Shown here one piece after another: positions 50,578 to 61,497 of a stretch of 64,000 nt of DNA. The notes under the pieces were generated by a model. That model had not been told where the DNA came from. It worked only from the letters and a program-made list of their open reading frames with translations, and did not search any database. The position numbers were made by a program, and so were the translations under genes. This DNA is from Collinsella aerofaciens (GTDB lineage Bacteria; Actinomycetota; Coriobacteriia; Coriobacteriales; Coriobacteriaceae). Where the stretch lies: the NCBI RefSeq assembly GCF_902364945.1, contig NZ_CABJFS010000002.1, positions 62,001-126,000 on the forward strand, given 5' to 3'. Within the stretch, counting starts at the first letter, position 1; the number at the start of each line of letters is the position of its first letter.

Positions 50578-50963
50578 GCAAAACCGACATTTTTGTGCAA
50601 GTTCTTAATTCTCTTGACAATTGCACGGATTTGCCTTCGTTTATTCGCTATCTATTTTTTGTTTCTGCTGGTAATTTAGTTGCGTATTATTTTTTAATGG
50701 CATTAGATTTATTTGCACAACAATTTGCTCAAGAGCAAACATCCTGTGAGCGGTCGAAAATCGACCGTGAGCGGTAGGTCATCAACCGGGATGAATATCC
50801 TACCAAATTGATGAGAATATCTTAAACCTATCGGTGGTTAGAAGCGAGATGTTCATACAACCAAATTTGAATTTGCGCGCAGTTTTTAGGTATCAATTCG
50901 CCCAAAACGCCTGAGGCCACCGCAAAAGAGCCTGCCCCCTTCTGCGGTGGTTCTTCCCCAGCG
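50578..50963. other. AT-rich intergenic region with operator-like repeats
   Basis: No gene seen. Markedly AT-rich compared with the rest of the window. Contains palindrome TTTGCTCAAGAGCAAA (50724-50739), direct repeats GTGAGCGGT at 50746-50754 and 50767-50775 (21 bases apart, two helix turns) with GGTCGAAAATCGACC between, and a diverged family A palindrome (50916-50952). Confidence 0.6.
50916..50952. repeat. dispersed palindrome family A, diverged copy
   Basis: GGCCACCGCAAAAG...CTTCTGCGGTGGTT with middle AGCCTGCCCC. Same design as the other copies but with altered arms kept complementary (CCACCGCA/TGCGGTGG). Just past the HAD gene stop. Confidence 0.75.
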
Positions 50964-51785
50964 CTACAGCAGATGTTCCTCGATAAAGATCGCGATGCCG
51001 TCCTCGTCGTTGCTCGCGGTTACAAAGTCCGCGGCGGTACGGGTGGCGTCGCTGCCGTTTGCCATAGCCACGCCCACGCCGGCGTCGGCCACCATGCAGG
51101 TGTCGTTGTCCGCATCGCCAAACACGCAGATGTCCTGGAGCTCCATATCGTTGAGCTCCGCCACGCGCACAAGGCCGCGCGTCTTGGACACGCGCGGATC
51201 CATGAACTCGTAGAGCCGCTGCGTGGTTTGCAGAGCCGCCGCCTTAACAGTGTCATCGACAAACGTCGACGCCCGCTCAATCACCCGCGGCATTACCTCG
51301 GGCGCCATGGTAAACATCACCTTGGGCTGCGGCTCGCGCAAAAACTCGGCAAAATCGACCACCTGGTAGGGCACGCCATCGACGCGCGACAGGTGCTCGA
51401 CGCACGCGTTGCTCTCGGGCACGCAGAACACGCCGTCTCGGGGGCAGACGGGCGTTGCCGGAAGGTCCGCCATGCGCTTGCAGATGCGCGCGATGGTCTC
51501 GCCCGGCAGCGGATAGCTCAGCTCGTTGATGTCGTGTGCGCGGTCGATGACCTCGGCGCCGCCGCAGCCCACGAGCACGTCCACCAGGCCTTCGATGCCC
51601 CAGAGCTCGTACATGGCCTCGGTCGCGTGGGCGTCGCGCCCGGTGCACAGGCCAAAGAGCACGCCGCGCTCGCGCAGGGCGCGGATCGCCGCCACGGTGC
51701 GCGGGGACACCGTGTGCTGGCTCGTGAGCAGCGTGCCGTCGATATCGCAGAACACGGCTTTGATGTGGCTGAAGGTGGTGTCCAT
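50964..51785 (-). CDS. HAD-superfamily (Cof-type) phosphatase
   Basis: 273 residues from ATG 51785. Motif I FCDIDGTLLT (nucleophile Asp), motif II LCTGRDA, motif III Lys in VSKTRGL, motif IV CVFGDADNDTCM. Type IIB cap between motifs II and III. Dephosphorylates sugar phosphates or cofactors in this family; the substrate cannot be read from sequence. Single gene flanked by palindromic repeats on both sides. Confidence 0.9.
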   Translation of the reverse strand: MDTTFSHIKAVFCDIDGTLLTSQHTVSPRTVAAIRALRERGVLFGLCTGRDAHATEAMYELWGIEGLVDVLVGCGGAEVIDRAHDINELSYPLPGETIARICKRMADLPATPVCPRDGVFCVPESNACVEHLSRVDGVPYQVVDFAEFLREPQPKVMFTMAPEVMPRVIERASTFVDDTVKAAALQTTQRLYEFMDPRVSKTRGLVRVAELNDMELQDICVFGDADNDTCMVADAGVGVAMANGSDATRTAADFVTASNDEDGIAIFIEEHLL

Positions 51786-51878
51786 GGGGGCCTTCTGGGT
51801 TGTACGGCGGTGTGGGGTGTATTCGCAAACGGCGTACATGGTATACCAAGGCACAGGCGCGGCCCGTTAAAGCAAAAA

Positions 51879-51911
51879 CCACCACAAAGGTGCCTGGCCC
51901 CTTTGTGGTGG
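51879..51911. repeat. dispersed palindrome family A, copy
   Basis: CCACCACAAAGG-TGCCTGGCC-CCTTTGTGGTGG, 12-bp perfect arms. In the gap between the HAD and MFS genes. Confidence 0.9.
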
Positions 51912-51960
51912 CCGGACCCGCAGGGTGGCCGGATCCGCAGGATGGCCTGACCCGGGGCGC

Positions 51961-52025
51961 AAACCATCACAACATTCGACGTTTTTCGGCAAAATCGCGA
52001 TTTTCATCGAATGTTGTGATGGTTT
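51961..52025. repeat. dispersed palindrome family B, copy 2
   Basis: AAACCATCACAACATTCGA...TCGAATGTTGTGATGGTTT with nearly the same middle as copy 1. Ends 12 bases from the MFS gene stop and probably serves as its terminator. Confidence 0.9.
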
Positions 52026-52037
52026 CTTACCTGTTTC

Positions 52038-53318
52038 TTACCGCTTTACGGCACGATCCAGATGCCGGCGTCCAAACAGCAGCAGCGCCGCGGGAACCGC
52101 CGTCACGACCATGCCTGCCCCCACGAGTGTCCGTTGTACGCCAAATGTCGCCGCCAGCCACGGGGCAATCGCCAGCGGGGCCACGCCGGCGAACATATTG
52201 CCAAAGCCCATGACCGAGTTCACGCGACCGAGCTGCTCGAGCGGCGCCGTCGTTTGCACGATCGTGTTGTGGAGCGGGTTGACGATGCCCCAAGCTATGC
52301 CCAGGGCGACCTGACCGACGAGGGCCACACCCACGTACGGCGTCCCCACATAGAGCAGGCTTCCCAGGCCCACGGACATAAGTGCCACGAGCAGCGTTTT
52401 AAGGTTGACCAGGTGCGGCGGCAAGCGGAGCGCGAGCACGGCACCCAGCACCGCGCCGACACCGCAGGCAGACGAGAGCCAGCCCATCCACTCAACGCCG
52501 ACGTGCAGGACATCGCGGTAGAAGAACGACTCCAGCGGATCGAAGGCTCCGTAGCCAAAGTTCGAAAGAAAAATGATGCAGAACAGCAGGGCGAGGACGC
52601 TGTTGGTGAAGACTGTCTTGATGCTGGCTGCGAAGGTGGCGCGGGCGGACGTGCTGGGGTTGGAGCTTTGTCCCGCACGCTCCCCTTCCTCTGCCGAATC
52701 GGCATCCGCATGCCCGGCGACATGGCTGGTCTGCGGCCTAAAGCCCCAACCGACAACGAACGCCAGCACGGTAAAGAGCATCATGAGCACGAACACCGCG
52801 CGCGACGATGCAGCCGCCGCGACAAAGCCGCCCAGCGTGGGGCCAACGATGATACTCACGTTTGAAAACATGGCGATGGCGGAGTTGATGTCTTTGAGCT
52901 CGACAGGATCGTCGGTGAGGTAGGCCGGATAGGACGTGGCGATGGGCTGGGCAAATCCCATCACAAAGCCCAGGAACACCGCGCCGAGTAGGACGACGCC
53001 GGTCGCGCTACCAAAGGCGATGATTGCCGTGCCAGTTGCGAGAGCGCCGACGATGCTCAGCAAGAAATGGCGGCGCGGACCCCATGCGTCGAGCGCAGCG
53101 CCACCCGCAAAGGAACCCAGGATCACGAAAACGTTCATGAACAGGACGGCCAGCGACGTCGCGACGACCGAGGCATCGTCCGCATAGGTAAGCGTTCCGA
53201 TGACGCCGATAAAATAACTGGTCTGAAACCCGGTGTAGATGAGGAAGCGCATTGCCACCAGGCGTTTAGCCTGCACGGACAGCGATGATTGAGGCTTTGA
53301 GAAAAGAGATGCGAGCAT
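52038..53318 (-). CDS. MFS transporter
   Basis: 426 residues from ATG 53318 (SD AAGGAG), about twelve hydrophobic helices with a central hydrophilic loop rich in Glu and Ser (ADADSAEEGERAGQSSNPST). Motif-A-like GGAALDAWGPRRHF after helix 2. Fits multidrug or macrolide-type MFS exporters. Substrate unknown. Ends in a basic tail. Confidence 0.85.
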   Translation of the reverse strand: MLASLFSKPQSSLSVQAKRLVAMRFLIYTGFQTSYFIGVIGTLTYADDASVVATSLAVLFMNVFVILGSFAGGAALDAWGPRRHFLLSIVGALATGTAIIAFGSATGVVLLGAVFLGFVMGFAQPIATSYPAYLTDDPVELKDINSAIAMFSNVSIIVGPTLGGFVAAAASSRAVFVLMMLFTVLAFVVGWGFRPQTSHVAGHADADSAEEGERAGQSSNPSTSARATFAASIKTVFTNSVLALLFCIIFLSNFGYGAFDPLESFFYRDVLHVGVEWMGWLSSACGVGAVLGAVLALRLPPHLVNLKTLLVALMSVGLGSLLYVGTPYVGVALVGQVALGIAWGIVNPLHNTIVQTTAPLEQLGRVNSVMGFGNMFAGVAPLAIAPWLAATFGVQRTLVGAGMVVTAVPAALLLFGRRHLDRAVKR

Positions 53319-53490
53319 GGAGACTCCTTGTTTCATACGAATACGGGCGGTGGGCATTCGCCACCGTCTGTCAAATCAATCTATCCGCATGAAACATTAA
53401 GGACGCATCAGGACCCTTCTCTCCGTTTTTCGCCCGTCATGAACTACTTGGTAGATTGTAAGGCATGTCCCACACATCTACCAAAGCAAA

Positions 53491-53527
53491 AACCACCACA
53501 AAGGTGCCTGGCCCCTTTGTGGTGGTT
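53491..53527. repeat. dispersed palindrome family A, copy
   Basis: AACCACCACAAAGG-TGCCTGGCC-CCTTTGTGGTGGTT, 14-bp perfect arms, 28 bases past the GH1 gene stop; likely its terminator. Confidence 0.9.
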
Positions 53528-53554
53528 GCGACGTTTACGCTGGTTGAGACTTGG

Positions 53555-55261
<1,707 letters not shown>

Positions 55262-55395
55262 AGGCATGTTGCGGGACGCGCACGGACCGACCCATCGAAA
55301 CTATGCCGGCTTAAGATATGCGGACGGAGCTGACGGAGACGACGTTTGCCCAGATAAAACCGACCAAAATAAACCTGTCCCTTATTGGCAGGTTC

Positions 55396-55547
55396 AAAAC
55401 CATGCCGGTTTACGGGGCAGAACCAGTGCCCCTTGAGCATGCCAGAAACGGCAAGGACAAAACCGCAGGTAGGAGGCTTGTCAGTTTACGGAAAAACGGG
55501 GTATGGTCAGCACTCACCGTTTCAGCCCCGTAATCCGGCATGGTTTT
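55396..55547. repeat. MITE-like element 2 (23-bp inverted repeats)
   Basis: 55396-55418 and 55525-55547 are reverse complements with one mismatch (AAAACCATGCCGGTTTACGG...). Its centre shares AAAACCGCAGGTAG and GGCTTG with element 1, so the two belong to one family. With element 1 and the terminator it fills the 653-base gap 55004-55656; no gene seen. Confidence 0.82.
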
Positions 55548-55594
55548 GATTTTGAGCAGTCGCTCGGACGAGCGCATGGCATCTAGCCCCTTTG

Positions 55595-55629
55595 AAAAAA
55601 ACCGGCGGGGCGCTCCCCCCCCCCGCCGG
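55595..55629 (-). terminator. terminator after the PTS gene
   Basis: CCGGCGGGG / CCCCGCCGG stem with a ten-C run in the loop side; on the minus strand followed by TTTTTTT. Cuts PTS transcription from the GH1 gene. Confidence 0.9.
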
Positions 55630-55656
55630 CTTGGTACCGAGTCTTTGTCGTTTGGG

Positions 55657-57096
55657 CTACTTGGCAGCCTCGGGCTTGTAGGTGGCAAACTCGATCGCAA
55701 AGCCCACGGCGGCACCCACGAAAGAGGCAACGATAGCCCAGATCATGTGGTTGATGCCGTTAACACCGGAGGGGTCGATGAAGGACAGCCAGTTGAAGAC
55801 GCCCAGACCACCGGACATGTACACCACGGCGCCGGAGAGACCAATGATGAGGCCGCCCACAGCAGAACCGATGCTGGCGTTGATGAAGGCCTTCTTATCG
55901 GGCAGGGCGACACCGTAGATAGCGGGCTCGGTGACACCAAAGAAGAAGGCGGAGATCATGGCCGGCAGCGCGATACCGCGGAACTTCTCGTCCTTGTTCT
56001 TGAGATACATGGCGAAGAGCACGGCGCCCAGCGAGAAGGAGTGGGCGATAACGGAGCCCAGGATGTAGTCGTGGCCCAGAGTGGACAGGTTGACCAGCGC
56101 GATGGGCACGAGCGACCAGTGGAAGCCAAAGATGACCAGGCACATCCAGAAGGCACCAACGAGGGTGCAGCCCAGGAGGGAGCCGATCATGGGCAGGCCA
56201 AACAGCAGCGCGAAGAACTCACCAAGCAGGTTGGTGATGAGCGTGGCGATGGGGCCAATGACCAGATAGCCAAGGGTGACGGTAACGGTGACGACGATCA
56301 GCGGGGTGAAGAACATCTTCATAGAAGCGGGCATCCACTTCTTAACCCAGTGCTCGAGGGTGGAGCCAAACCAGACCATGAGCAGGATGGGGATAACGGA
56401 GCTGGTGTAACCCGAGGCAGGCATGATGAGCGGCAGGCCCAGGAACGTGGTGTACCAAGAGAAGGTGCCAGCAAAGCCGAGCTCGACGGAGCCGACAACC
56501 TCGCCCGAGGTCAGGGCAACCATGGTGGGATACACCAGGGCAAAGGCGATGGCCATGCCGTTGAACTCGCTCATCTTGAACTTCTTGGCCGCGGTAAAGC
56601 CAAGCACCACGGGCAGGAAGTAGAACATGCCGTCAGCGACGGTGTAGAGCAGCGTGTAGGCGCCGTCGTTGGCAAAGCTCGGGACCAGGAAGGTAGCGAG
56701 CGCCAGCAGGCCCTTCATGATACCGGCAGCGGCGAAGGTGCCGAGCATGGGGGCGAAGATGCCCGAGATGAGGTCGATGATCACATCGGTAACGCCCTTG
56801 GGAGCGGCATCGTCGTCATCGGCGTCGACGGCGCCGCCGTCGCTAAAACCGCCGGCCTTGAGAACGGCGTCGTAGACGTCCTCGACGATGTTGCCCACAA
56901 CAACCTGGTACTGGCCGTTGGCGTGCATGACCTTGATGACGTTGGGCAGCTCGGAGATTGCCTCGTCATTGGCCTTCGACTCGTCCTTGAGCTTAAAACG
57001 AACACGGGTAATGCAGTGTGCGACGCATTTGACGTTGGACTTGCCGCCAACCAGCTCTACGATCTGGGCAGCAAGATCGTCGTATTTACCTGCCAT
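55657..57096 (-). CDS. PTS beta-glucoside transporter EIIBC
   Basis: 479 residues from ATG 57096 (SD GAGAGGAC). EIIB domain 1-85 with the phospho-Cys in CVAHCITRVRFKL; an acidic linker; EIIC domain with about ten helices and PAIYGV/GVTEPAIYG signature. No EIIA domain, so phosphate must come from a separate EIIA. Imports and phosphorylates a beta-glucoside for the GH1 enzyme. Downstream of licT. Confidence 0.92.
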   Translation of the reverse strand: MAGKYDDLAAQIVELVGGKSNVKCVAHCITRVRFKLKDESKANDEAISELPNVIKVMHANGQYQVVVGNIVEDVYDAVLKAGGFSDGGAVDADDDDAAPKGVTDVIIDLISGIFAPMLGTFAAAGIMKGLLALATFLVPSFANDGAYTLLYTVADGMFYFLPVVLGFTAAKKFKMSEFNGMAIAFALVYPTMVALTSGEVVGSVELGFAGTFSWYTTFLGLPLIMPASGYTSSVIPILLMVWFGSTLEHWVKKWMPASMKMFFTPLIVVTVTVTLGYLVIGPIATLITNLLGEFFALLFGLPMIGSLLGCTLVGAFWMCLVIFGFHWSLVPIALVNLSTLGHDYILGSVIAHSFSLGAVLFAMYLKNKDEKFRGIALPAMISAFFFGVTEPAIYGVALPDKKAFINASIGSAVGGLIIGLSGAVVYMSGGLGVFNWLSFIDPSGVNGINHMIWAIVASFVGAAVGFAIEFATYKPEAAK

Positions 57097-57214
57097 GATC
57101 TGTCCTCTCTTTTCCAAATTTCGACAAAAATATCCCCTACCGCGAGCCGGTACCTTGCCCGCAGTTAGAAACCAAAAAGAATTGTTGCGATTGCCGCCGG
57201 GCTGGCGGCTTTAC

Positions 57215-58060
57215 TCACTCGGTCTGCGAAGCCGATCGCAGACGGTTGATATGCATCATCAGATACAAGAGCTCCTCGTCCGAGCAGCTCTGCTTGAACT
57301 CTTTCTCGAACACGCGGTTGATGGCGTACGCACACTGGTAGGCCTCGGGAAAATCGCGGGCGGCCTGCATAAACAGTGAGGAGTTCTCGGTCTGCGTGCA
57401 GCTGCCCTTAACAAGGCGGCGAACCAAAAAGCGCAGGTGCGCAAGAAAGCGAATGTAGCAGTACGACGCCGTGTCGAGCGAGCAGCCGAGCTGCTTTTCC
57501 ACGGAATGGGTTACCTCGTCAAGCACGCGGGTGCTCTTCATGATGAAGTCCATGTCCTTGGCGCGGCCCATGCCGTCGACCTCGGCGTTAACGATGTGGA
57601 GCGCGATGCTCGTGGCCTCGTTCTGACCCAGCTTGGCGCCGGTGTGCTTTTGCACGATGGCGAGCGCGGCCTGACCGATTTCGAGCTCACGCGGGTAGAT
57701 GAAAGCCACCTCATGCTCGAGCGGGTTGGGAGCGCTGATCTGGTCGTCGTCGCGCTGAACGGCAAACTGCAGGTGATCTGCCAGGATAAAGGGCAGGCCA
57801 CCGGACAGCTTGCAACCAAGCTGCTGGGATGCGAAGCAGGCAATGTCGCTTGCCGCGAGCAGAACGTCGTCGGGAAGTGTGCCGACCATATCCTGCAGGC
57901 TCTCGGGAACGTTATAGAATTTGCGCTGGATGAGCGACTCATCGACAAGCTCGTAGGGCATCTCGTGAAAACCGATGCCCTTGCCAAAGACAACAACCTC
58001 TCGGCCGTCATCGCTGGCGGCGAGAGCAACGTTATTGTTGATCTTCTTTAAAATGAGCAT
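57215..58060 (-). CDS. licT: BglG/LicT-family transcription antiterminator
   Basis: 281 residues. RNA-binding CAT domain 1-56 (KKINNNVALAASDDGREVVVFGKGIGF), then PRD1 and PRD2 with conserved His in ILADHL, EHEVAFIY, ALHIVNAE and LMMHINRL. Phosphorylation by the PTS gates dimer binding to RAT RNA. A RAT/terminator pair lies in its own leader, so it is autoregulated and controls the bgl operon. Confidence 0.93.
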   Translation of the reverse strand: MLILKKINNNVALAASDDGREVVVFGKGIGFHEMPYELVDESLIQRKFYNVPESLQDMVGTLPDDVLLAASDIACFASQQLGCKLSGGLPFILADHLQFAVQRDDDQISAPNPLEHEVAFIYPRELEIGQAALAIVQKHTGAKLGQNEATSIALHIVNAEVDGMGRAKDMDFIMKSTRVLDEVTHSVEKQLGCSLDTASYCYIRFLAHLRFLVRRLVKGSCTQTENSSLFMQAARDFPEAYQCAYAINRVFEKEFKQSCSDEELLYLMMHINRLRSASQTE

Positions 58061-58061
58061 G

Positions 58062-58153
58062 AAAAAACTCCTCGGACATCGGCGCTAGACGACGGGGCGA
58101 TATTCCTCGTCTTCTATTATGCGCAAGTGATGCCTCCCGAGGAGTAACAAACT
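58062..58153 (-). promoter_or_regulatory. LicT antiterminator (RAT) overlapping a terminator in the licT leader
   Basis: RAT at 58125-58153 (29 nt, minus strand, TTTGTTACTCCTCGGGAGGC core). Its ACTCCTCGG (58137-58145) can instead pair with CCGAGGAGT (58067-58075), followed by TTTTTT (58062-58067) just before the licT ATG, so the RAT and terminator stems are mutually exclusive. GAGGAG, the licT SD, is inside the terminator stem, so start-site access may be gated too. Confidence 0.82.
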
Positions 58154-58251
58154 TGTGAGCACGTGGGCGATTGTAGGATGAAACTTGCATGCAGCGTAAG
58201 CCCCATTGGTGCGAAAGTCCGCTGAACGGTAGGAAATCGCCTGTAAACGGC

Positions 58252-58292
58252 AAAACCACCACAAAGGTGCCTGGCCCCTTTGTGGTGGTTTT
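58252..58292. repeat. dispersed palindrome family A, best copy
   Basis: AAAACCACCACAAAGG-TGCCTGGCC-CCTTTGTGGTGGTTTT: 16-bp perfect arms with A/T ends, a bidirectional-terminator look. Sits 17 bases past the phosphatase stop. Confidence 0.92.
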
Positions 58293-58308
58293 GGCTGATG
58301 CCCCGATG

Positions 58309-58893
58309 TTACTCGCGCGGGGTGCCGTAGGGGTTGTACAAATCTGCAAGAGCAAATGTGCCGGTAGTAGCATCAAAGTCGAGTTCGAGCACACAGCAGT
58401 TGCCAATGCGGTGCTTCATCTTGAGCGGCTCCACGCCCACGCCGCGCATGACCTGAGCCGCTGCGGCGCCATGGCTCACGCACAACACGCTCTCATGTCC
58501 AGGGCGCTGCATGAACTCGGTGATGGTCGCCATCATACGCTCGCGAAACTCGACTTCGCCCTCGCCGTCATACTGCTTGTAAAAATCGCCGTACGGCAGG
58601 CGCGGATTCAAATCCTCGCTCGCGCCCTCAAATTTGCCAAAGTTCCACTCCTTAAGGCCCTTGACGCGCTCGTAAGGCTGACCGGGGAACGCAAGCTCAA
58701 GCGTGTCGCACGCACGCTCGGACGTCGAACTGTACGCATGGTCAAACGTAAGGCCACGCCCTCGCAGGGTCGCACCGACAGTTTTAGCCTGCTCGATTCC
58801 CAGCTCGGTGAGCGGCGAGTCACACCAGCCCTGCTTGCGACGAAGCAAGTTAAAGAGCGTTTGACCGTGACGCATAAAGTACAGTTTTGACAT
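58309..58893 (-). CDS. histidine phosphatase (phosphoglycerate-mutase-like)
   Basis: 194 residues. Catalytic YFMRHGQTLFN at the N-terminus, acid Glu in KEWNFGKFEG, second His in LCVSHGAAA. Family hydrolyses phosphate esters, substrate unknown. Single gene with its own terminator palindrome. Confidence 0.88.
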   Translation of the reverse strand: MSKLYFMRHGQTLFNLLRRKQGWCDSPLTELGIEQAKTVGATLRGRGLTFDHAYSSTSERACDTLELAFPGQPYERVKGLKEWNFGKFEGASEDLNPRLPYGDFYKQYDGEGEVEFRERMMATITEFMQRPGHESVLCVSHGAAAAQVMRGVGVEPLKMKHRIGNCCVLELDFDATTGTFALADLYNPYGTPRE

Positions 58894-58968
58894 GAGGCCT
58901 CCGTGATCGCAATCGTTTGTCAGCGATTATGACACCTTGAGCTAACTTTAAGTCAAAGCTTTTTTGCA

Positions 58969-59000
58969 AAAACCACCACAAAGATGCCTGTCCCTTTTTG
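58969..59000. repeat. dispersed palindrome family A, truncated copy
   Basis: AAAACCACCACAAAGATGCCTGTCCC then TTTTTGGCATG: left arm and centre kept, right arm lost. A decayed member. Confidence 0.7.
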
Positions 59001-59135
59001 GCATGTTATGGCAGCGCAGCGAGCCGGTTCCAAGTGCCCCAGGTCGCCCCGAAAGAGGAGCGACGCGTACTTTGGTACGCGAGCGACGGCTTGAGGGGCG
59101 AGATGGGGTGCTTGGGGCCGGCGCAGCGTCAAGCC

Positions 59136-60437
59136 TTAAAGGTGATCTTGGATAAGATCGCAGATGGCTCGGGCGTCGTTGATGTTGATGGCTCGGGTCG
59201 CAAAGCCGGCGTCGAAGGCCTGACGCGCCAGGGCCTCGTTGCAGGCAAGGGCCAGCGTGTGACCGTCGACCAGATCGAGCGAGCTCTTGCCGCGCAGACG
59301 GTCGACACCGGAGCGCGCCACCACGATGTTGTCGAAGCCCTCGGTCTTGTAGCCCTCGATGATCACCACGTCAACATCGTTGTAGCGCGACAGCAGCTCG
59401 CGCGCGAGCATCTCGTCCTCCTCGCGCGTATCGGCGTACTCCGCCCAGCGCGTGGCGCAGATGAGTCCCACGTGCTTGGATCCGGCCTGGTGATGGCGCC
59501 ACGTATCCTTAGCGGGCACATCGATATCAAAGCCATGATGCCCATGATGCTTGAGCGAACCTACGCGCAGGCCGCGGCGTGTGAGCTCGGCGATGACCTT
59601 CTCGACGAGTGTGGTCTTGCCCGAGTTTTGGTAGCCGATAAACGCGATCGCGGGAACGGCCGGTGCCGGAGCTGCGGGCGCAACGGCGACGGGTGTGCCC
59701 GCGGGTGCATTGCCCGCGGCTCCCACGGCCTCAACAGTAGCGGCCTGGCGTTCGGCACGATCCCACACGCCCGAGCGACCGCCCTCCTTGTGCAGCAGGC
59801 GCACGTCGACGATCTCCATGCCGCGATCGACGGCCTTGCACATGTCATAGATGGTCAGACACGCGGCACTCGCGCCGGTCAGGGCCTCCATCTCAATACC
59901 CGTCTTGCCCGTCACACCAGCTGTAACCAGTACGTGAAAGCCAACCTGCCCGTCCACGCGCGCCGGCGCCCAGCCCTCGGGCACGTCCTCGGCCGGCGTC
60001 CCCGCCGGAGCGATGGGCGCAATGTCGCACTTGCTCTTGGTAATGAGCAGCGGATGGCACATGGGGATGATGTCGCTCGTGCGCTTGATGGCCATGATGC
60101 CCGCCACGCGCGCACAAGCAAGCACATCGCCCTTTTTAGCGCGGTCCTGCAGCACCATGGCCTGCGTCTCGGGATGCATGAGGATGGTGCCCTCGGCGAT
60201 GGCAATGCGATGGGTCTCGGCCTTGTCGGACACGTCCACCATACGCACCTCGCCCTTGGCGTCCACGTGCGTGAGCTCGTCGCGACGGGCGTCACGGGCG
60301 GGCTCGGTGGCAGCACCGGCAGTCGGCTGCGCGGACGCGTCGGCGTTGCCAGCATTCGCCGCAGCCGTGACTTTGTGGGCAGACATCGCGGCCCTGCGAG
60401 CGGCCTTGGTGGCATCGGCGTACCTGCTCTTGGCCAT
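59136..60437 (-). CDS. moaC-mobB: MoaC-MobB fusion: cyclic pyranopterin monophosphate synthase plus molybdopterin-guanine adaptor
   Basis: 433 residues from ATG 60437 (SD GGAGG). Residues about 65-225 are MoaC: DVLACARVAGIMAIKRTSD, MCHPLLITK, GIEMEALTGASAACLTIYDM, and Lys in LLHKEGGRSG. After an Ala/Pro linker, residues about 270-433 are MobB with Walker A GYQNSGKTTLVEK and VDVVIIEGYKTEGF. Combines an early and a late step of molybdenum cofactor synthesis. Four bases after moaA. Confidence 0.93.
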   Translation of the reverse strand: MAKSRYADATKAARRAAMSAHKVTAAANAGNADASAQPTAGAATEPARDARRDELTHVDAKGEVRMVDVSDKAETHRIAIAEGTILMHPETQAMVLQDRAKKGDVLACARVAGIMAIKRTSDIIPMCHPLLITKSKCDIAPIAPAGTPAEDVPEGWAPARVDGQVGFHVLVTAGVTGKTGIEMEALTGASAACLTIYDMCKAVDRGMEIVDVRLLHKEGGRSGVWDRAERQAATVEAVGAAGNAPAGTPVAVAPAAPAPAVPAIAFIGYQNSGKTTLVEKVIAELTRRGLRVGSLKHHGHHGFDIDVPAKDTWRHHQAGSKHVGLICATRWAEYADTREEDEMLARELLSRYNDVDVVIIEGYKTEGFDNIVVARSGVDRLRGKSSLDLVDGHTLALACNEALARQAFDAGFATRAININDARAICDLIQDHL

Positions 60438-60441
60438 ATGA

Positions 60442-61497
60442 TCATCCTCCGATTTGGGACATAAATCGTTGCGTGCCCTCAATTATCGCGTGTTCCTGCG
60501 GTTTGTGGGCCACAGCATCGCGCCAAATCGAAAGTACCTGCATATCATCACCACGGCGCAGCGCCTCACGCACCGAATACTCGGCATCGCTGAACAGGCA
60601 CGGACGCACGTTGCCATCGGCCGTCAGGCGCAGACGGTTGCAGTTCGCACAAAAATGATTGGACATGGCGCTGATGAAGCCGACCGTTCCCGCCGCACCC
60701 GGAAAGCGCCAGTAGCGCGCAGGGCCCGCGCCGGCAGGAGCGTCGTTGATGTCGAGCGGCTCGAGGTCGCCCAGTCCCACCGCGGCGGCCCCGGCATTGA
60801 TGCGCGCCCGCAGCTCGTCGCTCGGCACGGTATCGCTCGCGTCCCACAGCTCGGGATTGAGCGCGGGCGCATGCGGGTCCACAGCGCAATGCGAGCTCGT
60901 GCGCTCGTCGCCAATGGGCATGTATTCGATAAAGCGCAGGTGGATGGGGCGGTCGAGCGTGAGCCGCGCAAGGGCCGCCACATCCTGGTTGAGTCGGCGC
61001 ACCACAACGCAGTTGACCTTAACGGGCTCAAAGCCCCAAACCAGCGCCGCGTCGATGCCGGCCATGGTCTGCTCGAGCCGACCCAGGCGCGTGATCTTTC
61101 CAAACAGCAAGGGGTCGAGCGTGTCGAGCGAGATGTTGACGCGGTTAAGCCCCGCGTCTTTGAGCTGCGGCGCCAGCTTGGGCAGCAAGGCGCCGTTGGT
61201 GGTAAGCGAGATGTCCTCGATCTGCGGAATCGCGCGGATGTCGCGAATAAGCGGAATGATACGGCGGCTGACCAGCGGCTCGCCGCCCGTCAGGCGCACG
61301 CGGCGAATGCCCTCCCCCGCTACCAAGCGCACAAAGCGGGCGATTTCCTCGGCGCTGAGCAGCTCGTCGTGCGCGCGGGGCGCCACGCCATCGGCCGGCA
61401 TGCAGTAAATGCAGCGGAAATTGCACTTGTCGGTAACGGCAATGCGCAGGTAGTTGATATCGCGGCCAAAGCCGTCATGTTGCACGTGCCCGTCCAC
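60442..61497 (-). CDS. moaA: GTP 3',8-cyclase
   Basis: 351 residues from GTG 61497 (SD GGGGAGG); a longer frame to 61668 crosses a palindromic repeat. Radical-SAM cluster CNFRCIYC, then RLTGGEPL, and the C-terminal second cluster CANCNRLRL...C. Makes the pterin precursor from GTP, the step before MoaC. Confidence 0.95.
   Translation of the reverse strand: MDGHVQHDGFGRDINYLRIAVTDKCNFRCIYCMPADGVAPRAHDELLSAEEIARFVRLVAGEGIRRVRLTGGEPLVSRRIIPLIRDIRAIPQIEDISLTTNGALLPKLAPQLKDAGLNRVNISLDTLDPLLFGKITRLGRLEQTMAGIDAALVWGFEPVKVNCVVVRRLNQDVAALARLTLDRPIHLRFIEYMPIGDERTSSHCAVDPHAPALNPELWDASDTVPSDELRARINAGAAAVGLGDLEPLDINDAPAGAGPARYWRFPGAAGTVGFISAMSNHFCANCNRLRLTADGNVRPCLFSDAEYSVREALRRGDDMQVLSIWRDAVAHKPQEHAIIEGTQRFMSQIGG

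Noticed and set aside
57118..57214. Second RAT upstream of the PTS gene
   Set aside because: GGTTTCTAACTGCGGGCAAGG resembles part of a RAT, but the loop half is missing and the nearby stem is only 5 bp; not strong enough to call.
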